Positions 9,914-19,382 of a stretch of 64,000 nucleotides of DNA are shown piece by piece; position 1 is the first letter of the stretch; each line of letters begins with the position of its first letter. Source of the DNA: Streptomyces spiralis (GTDB lineage Bacteria > Actinomycetota > Actinomycetes > Streptomycetales > Streptomycetaceae); the NCBI RefSeq assembly GCF_014654675.1, contig NZ_BNBC01000004.1, forward strand, positions 164,871 to 228,870. Reading direction: 5' to 3'. The position numbers and the translations under genes were made by a program. The notes under the pieces are model-generated. The model ran no database searches, was not told the origin of the DNA, and worked only from the letters and a program-made list of their open reading frames with translations.

Positions 9914-10819
9914 TCAGCTGGGGCGTACTGCCAGCCTGTCCAGGGCCTGGAGCAGACCGGGCAGTTCGGCGCCCCGGCCGACCGGCAGCACCTCGCCGGG
10001 CTCCTCGTCGAGGAGGACGAAGGCGATGTCGTCGGTGCGGGCCACCATGGACCAGCCGGGGCCGTCGGCCCGCAGGGTCCGTGCGTCACCGGGCGCGAAG
10101 GACGAGCGGACGCGGCCGAGCGGCGGCGGCGAGTCCACATACGCGCGGGCTTCTGCCAGGACGCGCCGGACGCCGCGATGCCCCGCGGGCCCGGCCCCGT
10201 CGGCCCCCTCCGGCGAGCCGCCGTCCGCCGCGGCTCCCCGGCCCCCACCGGCACCGCCGTCCACCTCTGGTTCCTCGTCCGCCCCGGTTTCCTCGCCCGG
10301 GTCACCCGGAGCGGAGAAGGCGTCGTCGCCGATCTGCTCCCGCCATATCGCCCACTGCAGCGCGATCTCGTCGGCGCCCAGCCGGCGCTGTGCCGGCCCC
10401 CAGACACTGGTGTCCGGGGGCGACAGCAAGGGGCCGTCCGAGGCATCCGGCTCGGGGTCGTGCGGCGCGGGTACCCCGGGTGCCGCGACGGCGACCGCAA
10501 GGGGCCAGCCCGGCAGCGCCGCGACGACCGTGCGCTCGTCCGGCGACAGGTCGTACTCCATGCCGCAGTCCCAGGAGGCAATGGCCACGGCGACCAGCGA
10601 CACGTCGTCGATGGCGACCGTCCAGCGCGCCCCGGTGCCGTCCTGACCGAGCACCAGACCGTACCCCTCGGCGAGCGGTGCGAGACCCAGCGCCGCGCAG
10701 GCCTCCGGGTAGTCGTCGCCCAGCACACTCGGGAACTGCGCCGGTGTCAGCAGTACCGCCGTGAGCACATAGAGCGCGTCGTCCTCGGCGGCGACGGCTT
10801 CCTCGTCCGTCCCGGCCAT
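9914..10819 (-). CDS. Conserved hypothetical protein, acidic linker
   Basis: A 301-residue soluble protein of unknown function. The N-terminal part (about 1-115) and C-terminal part (about 215-301) look globular. They are separated by a low-complexity Gly/Glu/Asp/Pro linker at about 160-205. The ATG at 10819 has a GGGAGG ribosome site, better than an in-frame ATG 11 codons upstream. No signal peptide or membrane segment is visible. It could be one of the immunity/SUKH-like proteins of Streptomyces, but no motif proves it. Confidence 0.75.
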   Translation of the reverse strand: MAGTDEEAVAAEDDALYVLTAVLLTPAQFPSVLGDDYPEACAALGLAPLAEGYGLVLGQDGTGARWTVAIDDVSLVAVAIASWDCGMEYDLSPDERTVVAALPGWPLAVAVAAPGVPAPHDPEPDASDGPLLSPPDTSVWGPAQRRLGADEIALQWAIWREQIGDDAFSAPGDPGEETGADEEPEVDGGAGGGRGAAADGGSPEGADGAGPAGHRGVRRVLAEARAYVDSPPPLGRVRSSFAPGDARTLRADGPGWSMVARTDDIAFVLLDEEPGEVLPVGRGAELPGLLQALDRLAVRPS

Positions 10820-10953
10820 GCCAGCCTCCCTCTTTCGTCCAACGGCGCGCACCCTAGTGCGAGTGGAAGGCTGTTGTCACGACTCGGGTGACCTCTCGGA
10901 CCTGCAGTTTTCCGCCTGGAGGGGGGCGAAACGGCCCCTGTTCGCGCAGGGTT

Positions 10954-11250
10954 TCAGGCCGCCGGAAGCCCCAGCAGCGCCCGCGCCACCGCCCGCGGCG
11001 ACTCGTCCCGCTCCCGGGCCAGCGCGATCACCGCACGGCAGGCCAGCTCGCTCACCCCGAAGGAGAGCGCCTCCGGCGACACCCAGGAGGCGGCCTCGTC
11101 CATGCGTTCCTGATCGTCCTCCGCGCACGCCGACACATAGGCGGCAGCGGCCTCGAACAGGTTGTGCGCGCGGTCGTGGCCGCTGCTGCCGCCCTCCGCG
11201 CGCACCGAGGAGACCACTCCGGCGAATGACTTGCGGAGTCTGCCGAACAT
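10954..11250 (-). CDS. Small conserved hypothetical protein (98 aa)
   Basis: A mainly helical 98-residue protein, MFGRLRKSFAG at the start and ARALLGLPAA at the end, with no recognisable domain. It is separated by 134 bp from the minus-strand gene downstream and has a clear ATG. Function unknown. Confidence 0.7.
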   Translation of the reverse strand: MFGRLRKSFAGVVSSVRAEGGSSGHDRAHNLFEAAAAYVSACAEDDQERMDEAASWVSPEALSFGVSELACRAVIALARERDESPRAVARALLGLPAA

Positions 11251-11448
11251 GCGGGCCCCTTCCCCTGAGCGGAAACCGGCACAGATCGTTCATCTGCTGC
11301 CACTCACAGTAGAGTTGGAGCTGCGGCGGCAGAAGAGGCACGGCGGGACGAAGCAGAGGCGGGCTTCGGTGTGCCCGCGGCATCGGGGCGCTCGTGCGCC
11401 GCGTGCGGACTCCTGGCCGCCACCACTGCGCCTCATGGCACCGATGGT

Positions 11449-11982
11449 TCAGCCGGCGGCGTCGTCCAGTGCGTCGATCGTGGCGCGCAGCCAGGCGAGT
11501 TCCGCCTCCGTGGTGGCGCGCGCGACGGTGAGGATGCCGCGCCGGAACGGGTCGTCGAGCTCCTCGGCGCGCACCGGCCGATCCCCGTCGTAGAAGAAGC
11601 TCGAGGGCGTCTCCAGGAAGGCCAGTCTGCGGCGCAGCACGGCGGACTGGGCGCCGGGATCGGCCAAGTGCCTGAGGAAGGCCAGGACGGTGAACCAGCG
11701 GTTCTCGTCGGTGATGTCGCGCTGGACGGGTTCGGCGAGCCGACGGTGCAGCTCGCGCCTGCCGTCGTCGGTGAGTGTGAGGACGTGGCGCGGGGCCGCC
11801 ACGGCCCCCGGTTCCGTGGCCCTCTCGAGCAGACCCGCCTGCTCCAGCCGCTTGATCGCCGGGTAGAGCGTGCTTTCGGCGACCGGCCGCACGTGTCCCG
11901 TCAGCGCGGTGATGCGCTTGCGCAGCTCGTACCCGTGCAGGGGGGCGTCGTACAGGAATCCCATGATGGCCAGCTCCAGCAT
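11449..11982 (-). CDS. PadR-family transcriptional regulator
   Basis: A 177-residue PadR protein. The N-terminal winged helix is typical: MLELAIMGFLYDAPLHGYEL, then a wing ending TLYPAIKRLEQAGLLE. The C-terminal helical dimerisation domain (Vir_C type) spans about residues 95-175. I chose the ATG at 11982 because family members begin at the (M)LELA motif; another ATG lies six codons upstream. It is divergent from an alpha/beta hydrolase, and a dyad lies between them at 12040-12059. It probably represses itself and the hydrolase. Confidence 0.92.
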   Translation of the reverse strand: MLELAIMGFLYDAPLHGYELRKRITALTGHVRPVAESTLYPAIKRLEQAGLLERATEPGAVAAPRHVLTLTDDGRRELHRRLAEPVQRDITDENRWFTVLAFLRHLADPGAQSAVLRRRLAFLETPSSFFYDGDRPVRAEELDDPFRRGILTVARATTEAELAWLRATIDALDDAAG

Positions 11983-12039
11983 GCCCGCATTGTCTCCCAT
12001 CCGCGTGGTACGGCGGCTCGGTGGTACACCGATATTGAT

Positions 12040-12059
12040 ATACCTCGGAAGCGATGTAT
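12040..12059. promoter_or_regulatory. Putative PadR operator
   Basis: The 20-bp dyad ATAC-c-TCG-gaag-CGA-t-GTAT lies in the 126-bp divergent promoter between the padR-like gene and the hydrolase. It resembles the ATnAC-spaced palindromes bound by PadR proteins. The assignment rests on position and symmetry. Confidence 0.55.
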
Positions 12060-12108
12060 TCTCTGGAGACCAGCCGGCAGGCAGGCGACGCCATGAGGGA
12101 GGGGCCAC

Positions 12109-12867
12109 ATGAGACAGGCCGAGTTCGACGCGAAGGGAAGCCGCATCCGCTGGACGGAGGTGCCCGGAGCGGAACCCGCGCGGGTCTACGTCCACGGGCT
12201 GGGGTCGATGTCGTCCGTGTACCACGCGCACATCGCGGCCCGGCCCGAGCTCGCGGGCCGGCGCAGTCTCTTCGTCGATCTGCCCGGACACGGCATCAGC
12301 GACCGGCCCGAACACTTCGGCTACACCCTGGAGGAGCACGCGGACGCGCTGGCGGCCGCGCTCGACGCGGCGGGGCTGACCGGCGCCGAGCTGATCGCGC
12401 ACAGCATGGGCGGCTCCGTGGCGATCGTGCTCGCCCACCGCCGGCCCGAGCTGGTCTCGCGGCTGGTCCTCGCGGAGGCCAACCTCGATCCGTTCCCGCC
12501 GGTGACGGCGGGCAGCAGCGGCATCGCCGCCTTCACGGAGGACGCGTTCGTCCACGACGCCTACGCGCGCGTGCTGGGCACTGTCGGGCCCCTGTGGGCG
12601 GCGACCATGCGACTGGCCGATCCGCGCGCACTGCATCGCAGCGCGGTGGGGCTCCGGCGCGGCTCGGATCCCACGATGCGCACGATCCTCGAGGGCCTCA
12701 CCACTCTCGACCGCCTCTACCTCCAGGGCGAAGACAGTGGCGAACTGCCGGGCAGGACCGGTCTGGAGGCGGCCGGAGTACGCGTGGTGACCGTGCCCGG
12801 CGCGGGCCACAACATCATGTTCGACAACCCCGACGTGTTCGCGGAGGCCGTCGCCGGACGGCTGTGA
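12109..12867 (+). CDS. Alpha/beta-fold hydrolase
   Basis: A 252-residue cytoplasmic alpha/beta hydrolase. The oxyanion motif YVHGLGS is at about residues 27-33. The nucleophile elbow HSMGGS has Ser near 102. The catalytic His lies in GAGHNIMF near 235, and an Asp/Glu is expected after the sixth strand. No signal peptide. The substrate is unknown. It is divergent from a PadR regulator, which suggests induction by a small aromatic or xenobiotic effector. Confidence 0.9.
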   Translation: MRQAEFDAKGSRIRWTEVPGAEPARVYVHGLGSMSSVYHAHIAARPELAGRRSLFVDLPGHGISDRPEHFGYTLEEHADALAAALDAAGLTGAELIAHSMGGSVAIVLAHRRPELVSRLVLAEANLDPFPPVTAGSSGIAAFTEDAFVHDAYARVLGTVGPLWAATMRLADPRALHRSAVGLRRGSDPTMRTILEGLTTLDRLYLQGEDSGELPGRTGLEAAGVRVVTVPGAGHNIMFDNPDVFAEAVAGRL

Positions 12868-12912
12868 CGGGTGGCCCGTCGCTCCTGCAGGGGCCCGGCC
12901 GCCCCGTCGGCG

Positions 12913-13512
12913 TCAGTCCTCGCGCACGGCCAGCGTCAGGAAACGGGCGTCCTCGTCGACGTACGACGTCATGCGCCACCCGGCACCGGCCAGCAGCGGC
13001 CGGAGATTGGGCTCCGCACGCAGGTCGCCCGGTGTGATCTGCCGCCCCTGACGCGCCGCGAGCGCCGCCCGGCCGATCGGGTGGAACAGCGCCAGCAGGC
13101 CACCGCGCCGCACCACGCGCCGCAGCTCCCGCAGATTCTCGGACGGCTGCGGCAGGTGCGCGATGAGACCCGCGGCGAACACGGCGTCGAACGCCCCCGA
13201 CCTCAGCGCCAGCGCGCCGACGTCGGCGAGCAGCAGGTGCCCGTCCTTGTCCCGGCCGGCCCGTGCGGCGGCCTGGAGCATGGCCGGGGTCAGATCCGCG
13301 CCCACGACCGTTCCCGACGCTCCCACGGCGGCGCGCAGTGGCGGCAGGGCGCGGCCGGTGCCGCACCCCGCGTCGAGTACGCGGTCGCCCTCGCGCAGCC
13401 CGAGCTCGGCGACCGCGGCCGCGTAGGCGGGGCCGTCGTCGGGGAATCTGCTGTCCCAGTCGGCGGCGCGGGCGGTGAAGAACTCCTGGACGTGTGTGCG
13501 GTCCTCACTCAT
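12913..13512 (-). CDS. SAM-dependent methyltransferase (class I)
   Basis: A 199-residue Methyltransf_11/25-type enzyme. Motif I VLDAGCGTGRALPPL is at about residues 46-60, the acidic motif II VVGADLTPAML at about 70-80, and motif III/IV ADVGALALRSGAFD at about 98-112. The ATG at 13512 was preferred over one three codons upstream. It is convergent with the hydrolase. Its substrate cannot be inferred. Confidence 0.9.
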   Translation of the reverse strand: MSEDRTHVQEFFTARAADWDSRFPDDGPAYAAAVAELGLREGDRVLDAGCGTGRALPPLRAAVGASGTVVGADLTPAMLQAAARAGRDKDGHLLLADVGALALRSGAFDAVFAAGLIAHLPQPSENLRELRRVVRRGGLLALFHPIGRAALAARQGRQITPGDLRAEPNLRPLLAGAGWRMTSYVDEDARFLTLAVRED

Positions 13513-13570
13513 GCTCCGCATGATCCCTCACCCGTTCGCCTCAGGTCGCGGTGCCGGCCGCAAGGCTTTC

Positions 13571-13999
13571 TCAGTCGGCGAGATCCCGTACCGCCACCAC
13601 CTTGTCCACCGGCACCCGGACCAGGATCTCGCCCGGGACGCCGTTGCGGGCGCCGAACTCCTCGGCACGCTCCTCGCCCATGTAACGGCCGCCGATCCGG
13701 GCGGCCCAGTGCCGCAGCTCGTCCAGGTCCTCCGACAGCCGGGCCCGGCCGGTCAGCACCACGAAGCTGAACGGCGGCCGGTCGTCGTCCACGCACAGCG
13801 CGACCCGGCCGTCACGCGCCAGATTGCGCCCCTTCACGGTCTCCTTCCCGGTGTTGAACACCACGTCGTCCCCGTCGAGCACAAACCAGATCGGTGCCAC
13901 GTGCGGGCTCCCGTCGGCCCGGACGGTCGACAGCTTGCCGGTGCGGGTGCCGTACGAGACGAACGCCCGCCATTCCTCGTCGGACATCTTCTGTGCCAT
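13571..13999 (-). CDS. Pyridoxamine-5'-phosphate-oxidase-like (PPOX) flavin/F420 protein
   Basis: A 142-residue split beta-barrel protein of the PPOX superfamily. Features: GKLSTVRADGSPHVAPIWF at about residues 21-39, then VVFNTGKETVKGRNL and RVALCVDDDRPP, which form the flavin- or F420-binding strands. Such actinobacterial proteins often reduce substrates with F420H2, but cofactor choice is not decided by sequence alone. The ATG at 13999 has an aggagg site just upstream. Confidence 0.88.
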   Translation of the reverse strand: MAQKMSDEEWRAFVSYGTRTGKLSTVRADGSPHVAPIWFVLDGDDVVFNTGKETVKGRNLARDGRVALCVDDDRPPFSFVVLTGRARLSEDLDELRHWAARIGGRYMGEERAEEFGARNGVPGEILVRVPVDKVVAVRDLAD

Positions 14000-14091
14000 G
14001 CCTCCATCCTCCTTGCCGGGGCAGCGGCGGTGGGGAAGGCTTGCGGGAGTCCTCCGGCAAAGGGGGGAGCCATCACAGGGGGAGACCGCAT

Positions 14092-14505
14092 ATGGCGCAG
14101 AACCCGACACTCGACTGGCTGCTCGACGACCTGACCGAACGGGTGGAGCACGTACGGCACGCCCTGGTCCTGTCCAACGACGGACTGGTCACGGGCTCCA
14201 GCACTGGACTGCGACGGGAGGACGCCGAGCATCTGGCGGCCGTCTCGTCCGGACTGCACAGCCTGGCCAAGGGCTCCGGACGCCACTTCGGCGCCGGCGG
14301 CGTACGGCAGACGATGGTCGAGTTCGACGAAGCCGTGCTCTTCGTCACGGCCGCCGGCACCGGAAGCTGCCTGTGCGTCCTCAGCGGAGCCGACGCCGAC
14401 ATCGGCCTGATCGCCTACGAGATGACCCTGCTCGTGAACCGGGTCGGCGAACACCTCGACGTGGACGCCCGCCAACCCGAGCGCGCTCCGTCAACTGACC
14501 TCTGA
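14092..14505 (+). CDS. Roadblock/LC7-domain protein
   Basis: A 137-residue roadblock/LC7 protein: VRHALVLSNDGLVTGSS at about residues 17-33 and the repeated beta-alpha unit through VLSGADADIGLIAYEM. In Streptomyces these proteins usually sit in conservons (histidine kinase-like, roadblock, DUF742, small GTPase). None of those partners is adjacent, so this is an orphan copy, possibly acting as a GTPase-activating partner in trans. A gggggag ribosome site precedes the ATG. Confidence 0.88.
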   Translation: MAQNPTLDWLLDDLTERVEHVRHALVLSNDGLVTGSSTGLRREDAEHLAAVSSGLHSLAKGSGRHFGAGGVRQTMVEFDEAVLFVTAAGTGSCLCVLSGADADIGLIAYEMTLLVNRVGEHLDVDARQPERAPSTDL

Positions 14506-14629
14506 CCTGCGCATTCGCTGGTTCCCGCGGAGTTATCCACAGGCTCGCACGGAGATGTTCCGCAGCGGCTACGGTTTTTCGCAGCCGAGCGCACACGGCG
14601 CCGGCCGCACATTCCACGGGGGCACGAAC

Positions 14630-15756
14630 ATGTCCGGTGACACCATCACGCACGAGGTTTTGCCCACGGTCGTACCGGCCGCCGGGAAGCGCGACACACC
14701 CTTCACCGCGAGCCGAGCGGCACGTGAACTGGGCCTGAAGCGGAGCGAGTTCGATCTGGCCGTCAGCCTCGGCCGTATCCGCACCCTCCCCGACGAAGGG
14801 GGAGGAGGCCGGCGTGTGGCGCGTGCCGAGATCGAGCGGCTGCGCACCCAGGAAGGGTTCCCGGAAGCGCTGCGCGAGCGCGTCATGACCGTCGGCACCA
14901 GCGACGCCGCGCGGATCATGAAGGTGACCGCGGCCAGGTTCACGCGTCTGGCGCGTCTGGGCCTGCTGGTACCGGTCGCGTTCTACCTCAACCGGTACCG
15001 GGCCGTCGTCTGGCTCTATCTGGCCGGTGAAGTGCGCGACTTCGCCGCCGGCCCGGAGAACGCCTCGCTGCTGAAGCGGCCCCTGCCCGAGGGGCTGCGG
15101 GACCAGTTGGAGACCGGTGTCGACCTGCGCCCCCGCAACTGGCGCGGACGGCAACTGGGCTTCCTGCTCCGCCAGGCGGCCGACGACCCCTGGGAGCGGG
15201 CGGCCGCCGTGGCCTCGCTGCTGGACCCGCTCCAGGTCTCGGAGATCGTGGGTGACCCCTACGAGCGCGCCCATCTGAACCGCCTTCGCCCTCGGCCGCC
15301 CGCCCACGGCGCACCGGGCTCGCCCGCCGCCCACCTGGCCGAGCGGATCACGACGGCCCAGGACCGGACGAGATCGACTGGCTCCGGGCCGACCTGACGC
15401 GGGCCGTGGAAGAGGCACGGACCCACCGGCCCGCACCCCGCCCCGCTCCACGGCACACCCAGCGGCCCCCCACCCACGCACAGCCCCCACAGCCGACCGG
15501 GTCACATGGGCAGCCGCAGTACCCCGAGCGGCCCGATCATCTCGGCCACCACGGCCACCAGAACCGCCACGGCCGGCAGAACAGCCACGACCGCCAGAAT
15601 CGCCGTGACCACCAGAAGCACCATGACCACCAGGGGCGCCACGACCGTCTCCGGCGTTCCGAGCGATCGGCGCGGCCCGAGCCGTCCCGGCGACCCGGCC
15701 ACCGGGACCGGTCGCACGGCCTGCTGGGCCGGCTCTTCCGCAGAGGCGGCGCCTGA
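14630..15756 (+). pseudogene. DUF6397-like gene interrupted by a frameshift
   Basis: The first frame from ATG 14630 encodes 255 residues. It has two excisionase/MerR-like helical regions (FTASRAARELGLKRSEFDL; TSDAARIMKVTAARFTRL) and stops at 15397 after an off-frame tail. Restoring one C in a CCC run near 15363 joins the frame to DEIDWLRADLTRAVEEA and on to a His/Arg/Gln-rich tail ending GLLGRLFRRGGA at 15756. The full product would be about 375 residues. The function of DUF6397 is unknown. Either the gene is newly inactivated, the tail is dispensable, or the assembly lacks one base. Confidence 0.75.
15530..15650 (+). repeat. Degenerate short repeat encoding a His-rich tail
   Basis: Imperfect 9-bp and 18-bp repeats of the ccaccagaa / cgccacg type encode alternating His, Gln, Asn and Arg in the downstream frame of the DUF6397-like gene (for example HHGHQNRHGRQNSHDRQNR). 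Metal binding is conceivable but untested. Confidence 0.6.
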
Positions 15757-15774
15757 AGCACGGCCGAGCGGTGC

Positions 15775-16641
15775 CTACACCGCGCGGAACAGGCCCTCCT
15801 GAACGACCGACACGAGCAGACGTCCCTCCAGGTCGTAGATGCGCCCGCGGGCCAGACCCCGGCCGCCCGTCGCGATCGGTGACTCCTGGTCGTACAGGAA
15901 CCACTCGTCCGCGCGGAACGGCCGGTGGAACCACATGGCGTGGTCCAGCGACGCCATGTCGAAGCCCCGCGGCCCCCACAGCGGCTCGACCGGGAGGCGC
16001 ACCGCGTCGAGCAGGGTCATGTCACTGGCGTAGGTCAGTGCGCAGGTGTGCACGAGCGGATCGTCGCCGAGCGGGCCGACCGCGCGCATCCACACGGCAC
16101 TGCGCGGCTCGGCGTCCTTGACCTCCTCGGCGGTCCAGCGCAGCCGGTCCACATAGCGGATGTCGAAGGGCTGGCGGCGCGCCATGCGCTCCAACTGCTC
16201 GGGCAGCGCGCCCAGATGCGTCTGGACCTCCTCGGCGATCGTCGGCAGGGACTCCGGGGACGGGACGGTGCGGGCGGGCGGCAGCTGGTGCTCGAAGCTC
16301 CCTGGTTCAGGTTTGTGGAAGGAGGCGGTCAGAGTGAAGATCGTGCGGCCTTGCTGCACCGCGGTGACCCGGCGGGTGGTGAAGGACCTCCCGTCCCGCA
16401 CCCGCTCGACCTGGTACACGATCGGCACTCCCGGCCGGCCCGGGCGCAGGAAGTACGCGTGCAGCGAGTGCACCGGGCGCTCGCCGTCCGTGGTACGGCC
16501 CGCGGCGACCAGGGCCTGGCCCGCCACCTGGCCGCCGAAGACCCGCTGCAGGGACTCGTGGGGGCTGCGGCCGCGGAAGATGTTGACCTCGATCTGCTCC
16601 AGGTCGAGCAGGTCGACGAGCCTTTCGGCCGGGTTCGTCAT
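15775..16641 (-). CDS. tesB: Acyl-CoA thioesterase II
   Basis: A 288-residue double-hotdog thioesterase that hydrolyses medium- and long-chain acyl-CoA to free acid and CoA. The N-terminal hotdog has FRGRSPHESLQRVFGGQV at about residues 22-39. The conserved HSLHAYFLRPG follows near 59-69. The C-terminal hotdog has SLDHAMWFHRPFRADEW with the catalytic Asp near 233. Length and both halves match TesB. The ATG at 16641 is the family start. It lies downstream of the helicase gene on the same strand. Confidence 0.95.
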   Translation of the reverse strand: MTNPAERLVDLLDLEQIEVNIFRGRSPHESLQRVFGGQVAGQALVAAGRTTDGERPVHSLHAYFLRPGRPGVPIVYQVERVRDGRSFTTRRVTAVQQGRTIFTLTASFHKPEPGSFEHQLPPARTVPSPESLPTIAEEVQTHLGALPEQLERMARRQPFDIRYVDRLRWTAEEVKDAEPRSAVWMRAVGPLGDDPLVHTCALTYASDMTLLDAVRLPVEPLWGPRGFDMASLDHAMWFHRPFRADEWFLYDQESPIATGGRGLARGRIYDLEGRLLVSVVQEGLFRAV

Positions 16642-16723
16642 GGGTGGAACTCTCCTGTGCTGGGTCCGGATCGGCGCCTGCTGGTGGCCGGCCGGCAACT
16701 GCCCATGGCCGGCCGGCGCCCGT

Positions 16724-19237
16724 TCACAGCTGTCCGACGTCGGTCACCCGGACCACCGCACGGCCCTCGGCGTCGGACGCGGTGAGGTCGATCTCCGCGC
16801 TGATGCCCCAGTCGTGGTCGTCGTTGGGGTCGTCGAAGATCTGGCGCACGCGCCAGAGCCCGTGCTGCGGCTCCTCCTTGATCACCAGCAGCTTGGGGCC
16901 GCGGGCGTCGGGACCGGTGCCCAGGTCGTCGTACTCGTCCCAGTACTTGTCCATCGCCTCGCCCCACGCCTCGGCGTCCCACCCGGCCTCGGCGTCCATC
17001 TCGCCCAGCTCCTCGACCTGGTCGAGGGCGGCGAGTTCCACCCGGCGGAACATGGCGTTGCGGACCAGCACACGGAAGGCGCGCGCGTTGGCGGTGACCG
17101 GCTTGACCTGGTCGGCCTTCTCCTGGGCCTCCTCGGCGGTCATCTCCTCCGGGTTGGCCAGCTGCTCCCACTCGTCCAGCAGGCTGGAGTCGACCTGACG
17201 CACCATCTCGCCCAGCCAGGCGATCAGGTCCTGCAGGTCCTCGGACTTCAGGTCGTCCGGGATCGTGTGCTCCAGAGCCTTGTAGGCGCCGGCCAGGTAC
17301 CGCAGCACGATGCCCTCGGTGCGGGCCAGCTCGTAGAAGGACACCAACTCCGTGAACGACAGCGCCCGTTCGTACATGTCACGGATCACGGACTTCGGCG
17401 ACAACGGATGGTCGCCGACCCAGGGGTGGCTCTTGCGGTAGGTGTTGTACGCGTGGAAGAGCAGCTCCTCCAGGGGCTTGGGGTAGGTGATGTCCTGGAG
17501 GCGCTCCATGCGCTCCTCGTACTCGACGCCGTCCGCCTTCATCGCGGCCACGGCCTCGCCGCGCGCCTTGTTCTGCTGGGCGGCGAGGATCTGCCGCGGG
17601 TCGTCCAGCGTGGACTCCACGACGGACACCATGTCCAGCGCGTAGGACGGGGAATCGGGATCCAGCAGTTCGAAGGCGGCCAGCGCGAAGGTCGACAACG
17701 GCTGGTTGAGCGCGAAGTCCTGCTGGAGATCGACGGTCAGGCGGACGATCCGGCCCTCGGCGTCCGGCCGGTCGAGCTTCTCGACGATGCCGCCGTCCAG
17801 CAGCGAGCGGTAGATGGCGATCGCCCGCCGGATGTGCCGCAGCTGCTGCTTGCGCGGCTCGTGGTTGTCCTCCAGCAGGCGCCGCATCGCCTCGAAGGTA
17901 TTGCCGGGACGGGCGATCACCGACAGCAGCATCGTGTGCGTGACCCGGAACCGGGACGTCAGCGGCTCCGGCTCGGAGGCGATGAGCTTGTCGAAGGTGG
18001 TGTCCGTCCAGCCGACGAAGCCCTCCGGCGCCTTCTTGCGGACGACCTTGCGGCGCTTCTTCGGGTCGTCGCCCGCCTTGGCGAGCGCCTTCTCGTTCTC
18101 GATGACGTGCTCGGGGGCCTGGGCGACGACGAAGCCCTCCGTGTCGAAGCCCGCTCGTCCGGCCCGGCCGGCGATCTGGTGGAACTCCCGGGCACGCAGC
18201 GTGCGCACACGGCTGCCGTCGTACTTGGTCAGAGCAGTGAAGAGCACGGTGCGGATCGGGACGTTGACGCCCACACCGAGCGTGTCCGTGCCGCAGATCA
18301 CCTTCAGCAGGCCGGCCTGCGCGAGCTTCTCCACCAGGCGCCGGTACTTGGGCAGCATGCCGGCGTGGTGGACCCCGATCCCGTGCCGGACGTAGCGCGA
18401 GAGGTTGCGGCCGAACTTGGTGGTGAAGCGGAAGTTGCCGATCAGCTCGGCGATCTTCTCCTTCTCCTCGCGCGAGCACATGTTGATGCTCATCAGCGCC
18501 TGCGCCCGCTCCACGGCCTGCGCCTGGGTGAAGTGCACGATGTACACCGGCGCCTGCCGGGTCTGGAGCAGGTCGGTGAGCGTCTCGGTGAGCGGGGTGC
18601 GGCGGTACTCGTAGGACAGCGGCACCGGGCGCGTCGCCGAACGGACCACGGCGGTGGGGCGGCCCGTGCGGCGGGTGAGGTCCTTCTCGAAGAACGAGAC
18701 GTCGCCGAGCGTCGCCGACATCAGGACGAACTGCGCCTGGGGCAGTTCCAGCAGCGGGATCTGCCAGGCCCAGCCGCGGTCGGGCTCGGCGTAGAAGTGG
18801 AACTCGTCCATGACGACCTGGCCGACGTCCGCGTCCTTGCCGTCGCGCAGCGCGATCGACGCCAGCACCTCGGCGGTGCAGCAGATGACGGGGGCGTCGG
18901 CGTTGACGGAGGCGTCGCCGGTGAGCATGCCGACGTTCTCGGTGCCGAACAGCTTGCACAGCTCGAAGAACTTCTCCGACACCAGGGCCTTGATCGGCGC
19001 GGTGTAGAAGGTGACCTCGTCCCGGGCCAGGGCGGCGAAGTGCGCACCGGCGGCGATCATGCTCTTGCCCGAGCCGGTGGGCGTCGAGACGATCACGTTC
19101 GCCCCGGAGACCACCTCGATCAGCGCCTCCTCCTGGTGGGGGTAGAGCGTGAGACCCCGTTCCTCGGCCCACGACTCGAAGGCTTCGTAGAGGGCGTCGG
19201 GGTCGGCGGTCGGCGGCAGCTGATCGATGAGGGTCAC
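16724..19237 (-). CDS. DEAD/DEAH-box RNA/DNA helicase with DUF3516-like C-terminus
   Basis: A protein of 837 residues starting at GTG 19237. Helicase superfamily 2 motifs: STPTGSGKS (Walker A, near residue 51-59), VMDEFHFY (DExH-like, near 143), LMSATLGD (motif III, near 173), and C-lobe GVHHAGMLP, GTDTLGVGVN and QIAGRAGRAGFD (motif VI, near 350). The C-terminal half fits the DUF3516 region found in actinobacterial Ski2-like helicases. It is probably involved in RNA processing or decay. The neighbouring genes give no further clue. Confidence 0.92.
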   Translation of the reverse strand: MTLIDQLPPTADPDALYEAFESWAEERGLTLYPHQEEALIEVVSGANVIVSTPTGSGKSMIAAGAHFAALARDEVTFYTAPIKALVSEKFFELCKLFGTENVGMLTGDASVNADAPVICCTAEVLASIALRDGKDADVGQVVMDEFHFYAEPDRGWAWQIPLLELPQAQFVLMSATLGDVSFFEKDLTRRTGRPTAVVRSATRPVPLSYEYRRTPLTETLTDLLQTRQAPVYIVHFTQAQAVERAQALMSINMCSREEKEKIAELIGNFRFTTKFGRNLSRYVRHGIGVHHAGMLPKYRRLVEKLAQAGLLKVICGTDTLGVGVNVPIRTVLFTALTKYDGSRVRTLRAREFHQIAGRAGRAGFDTEGFVVAQAPEHVIENEKALAKAGDDPKKRRKVVRKKAPEGFVGWTDTTFDKLIASEPEPLTSRFRVTHTMLLSVIARPGNTFEAMRRLLEDNHEPRKQQLRHIRRAIAIYRSLLDGGIVEKLDRPDAEGRIVRLTVDLQQDFALNQPLSTFALAAFELLDPDSPSYALDMVSVVESTLDDPRQILAAQQNKARGEAVAAMKADGVEYEERMERLQDITYPKPLEELLFHAYNTYRKSHPWVGDHPLSPKSVIRDMYERALSFTELVSFYELARTEGIVLRYLAGAYKALEHTIPDDLKSEDLQDLIAWLGEMVRQVDSSLLDEWEQLANPEEMTAEEAQEKADQVKPVTANARAFRVLVRNAMFRRVELAALDQVEELGEMDAEAGWDAEAWGEAMDKYWDEYDDLGTGPDARGPKLLVIKEEPQHGLWRVRQIFDDPNDDHDWGISAEIDLTASDAEGRAVVRVTDVGQL

Positions 19238-19382
19238 GCACCCATCTTGCCTGGCGCCCCGCCCGAGGAGGGAATCGGCTGCCGGACCGAAGATCACGAC
19301 CGCTACGCTGTGGCGCCGACGTGGCAACAGTGCACCAGGACAACTGGACAGCGGCACACGAGGAATGGGGCGGGCAACGGCG

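Noticed and set aside
11449..12810. A longer PadR frame of 453 codons
   Set aside because: PadR proteins begin at the MLELA motif. The upstream extension runs through the promoter and antisense to the hydrolase.
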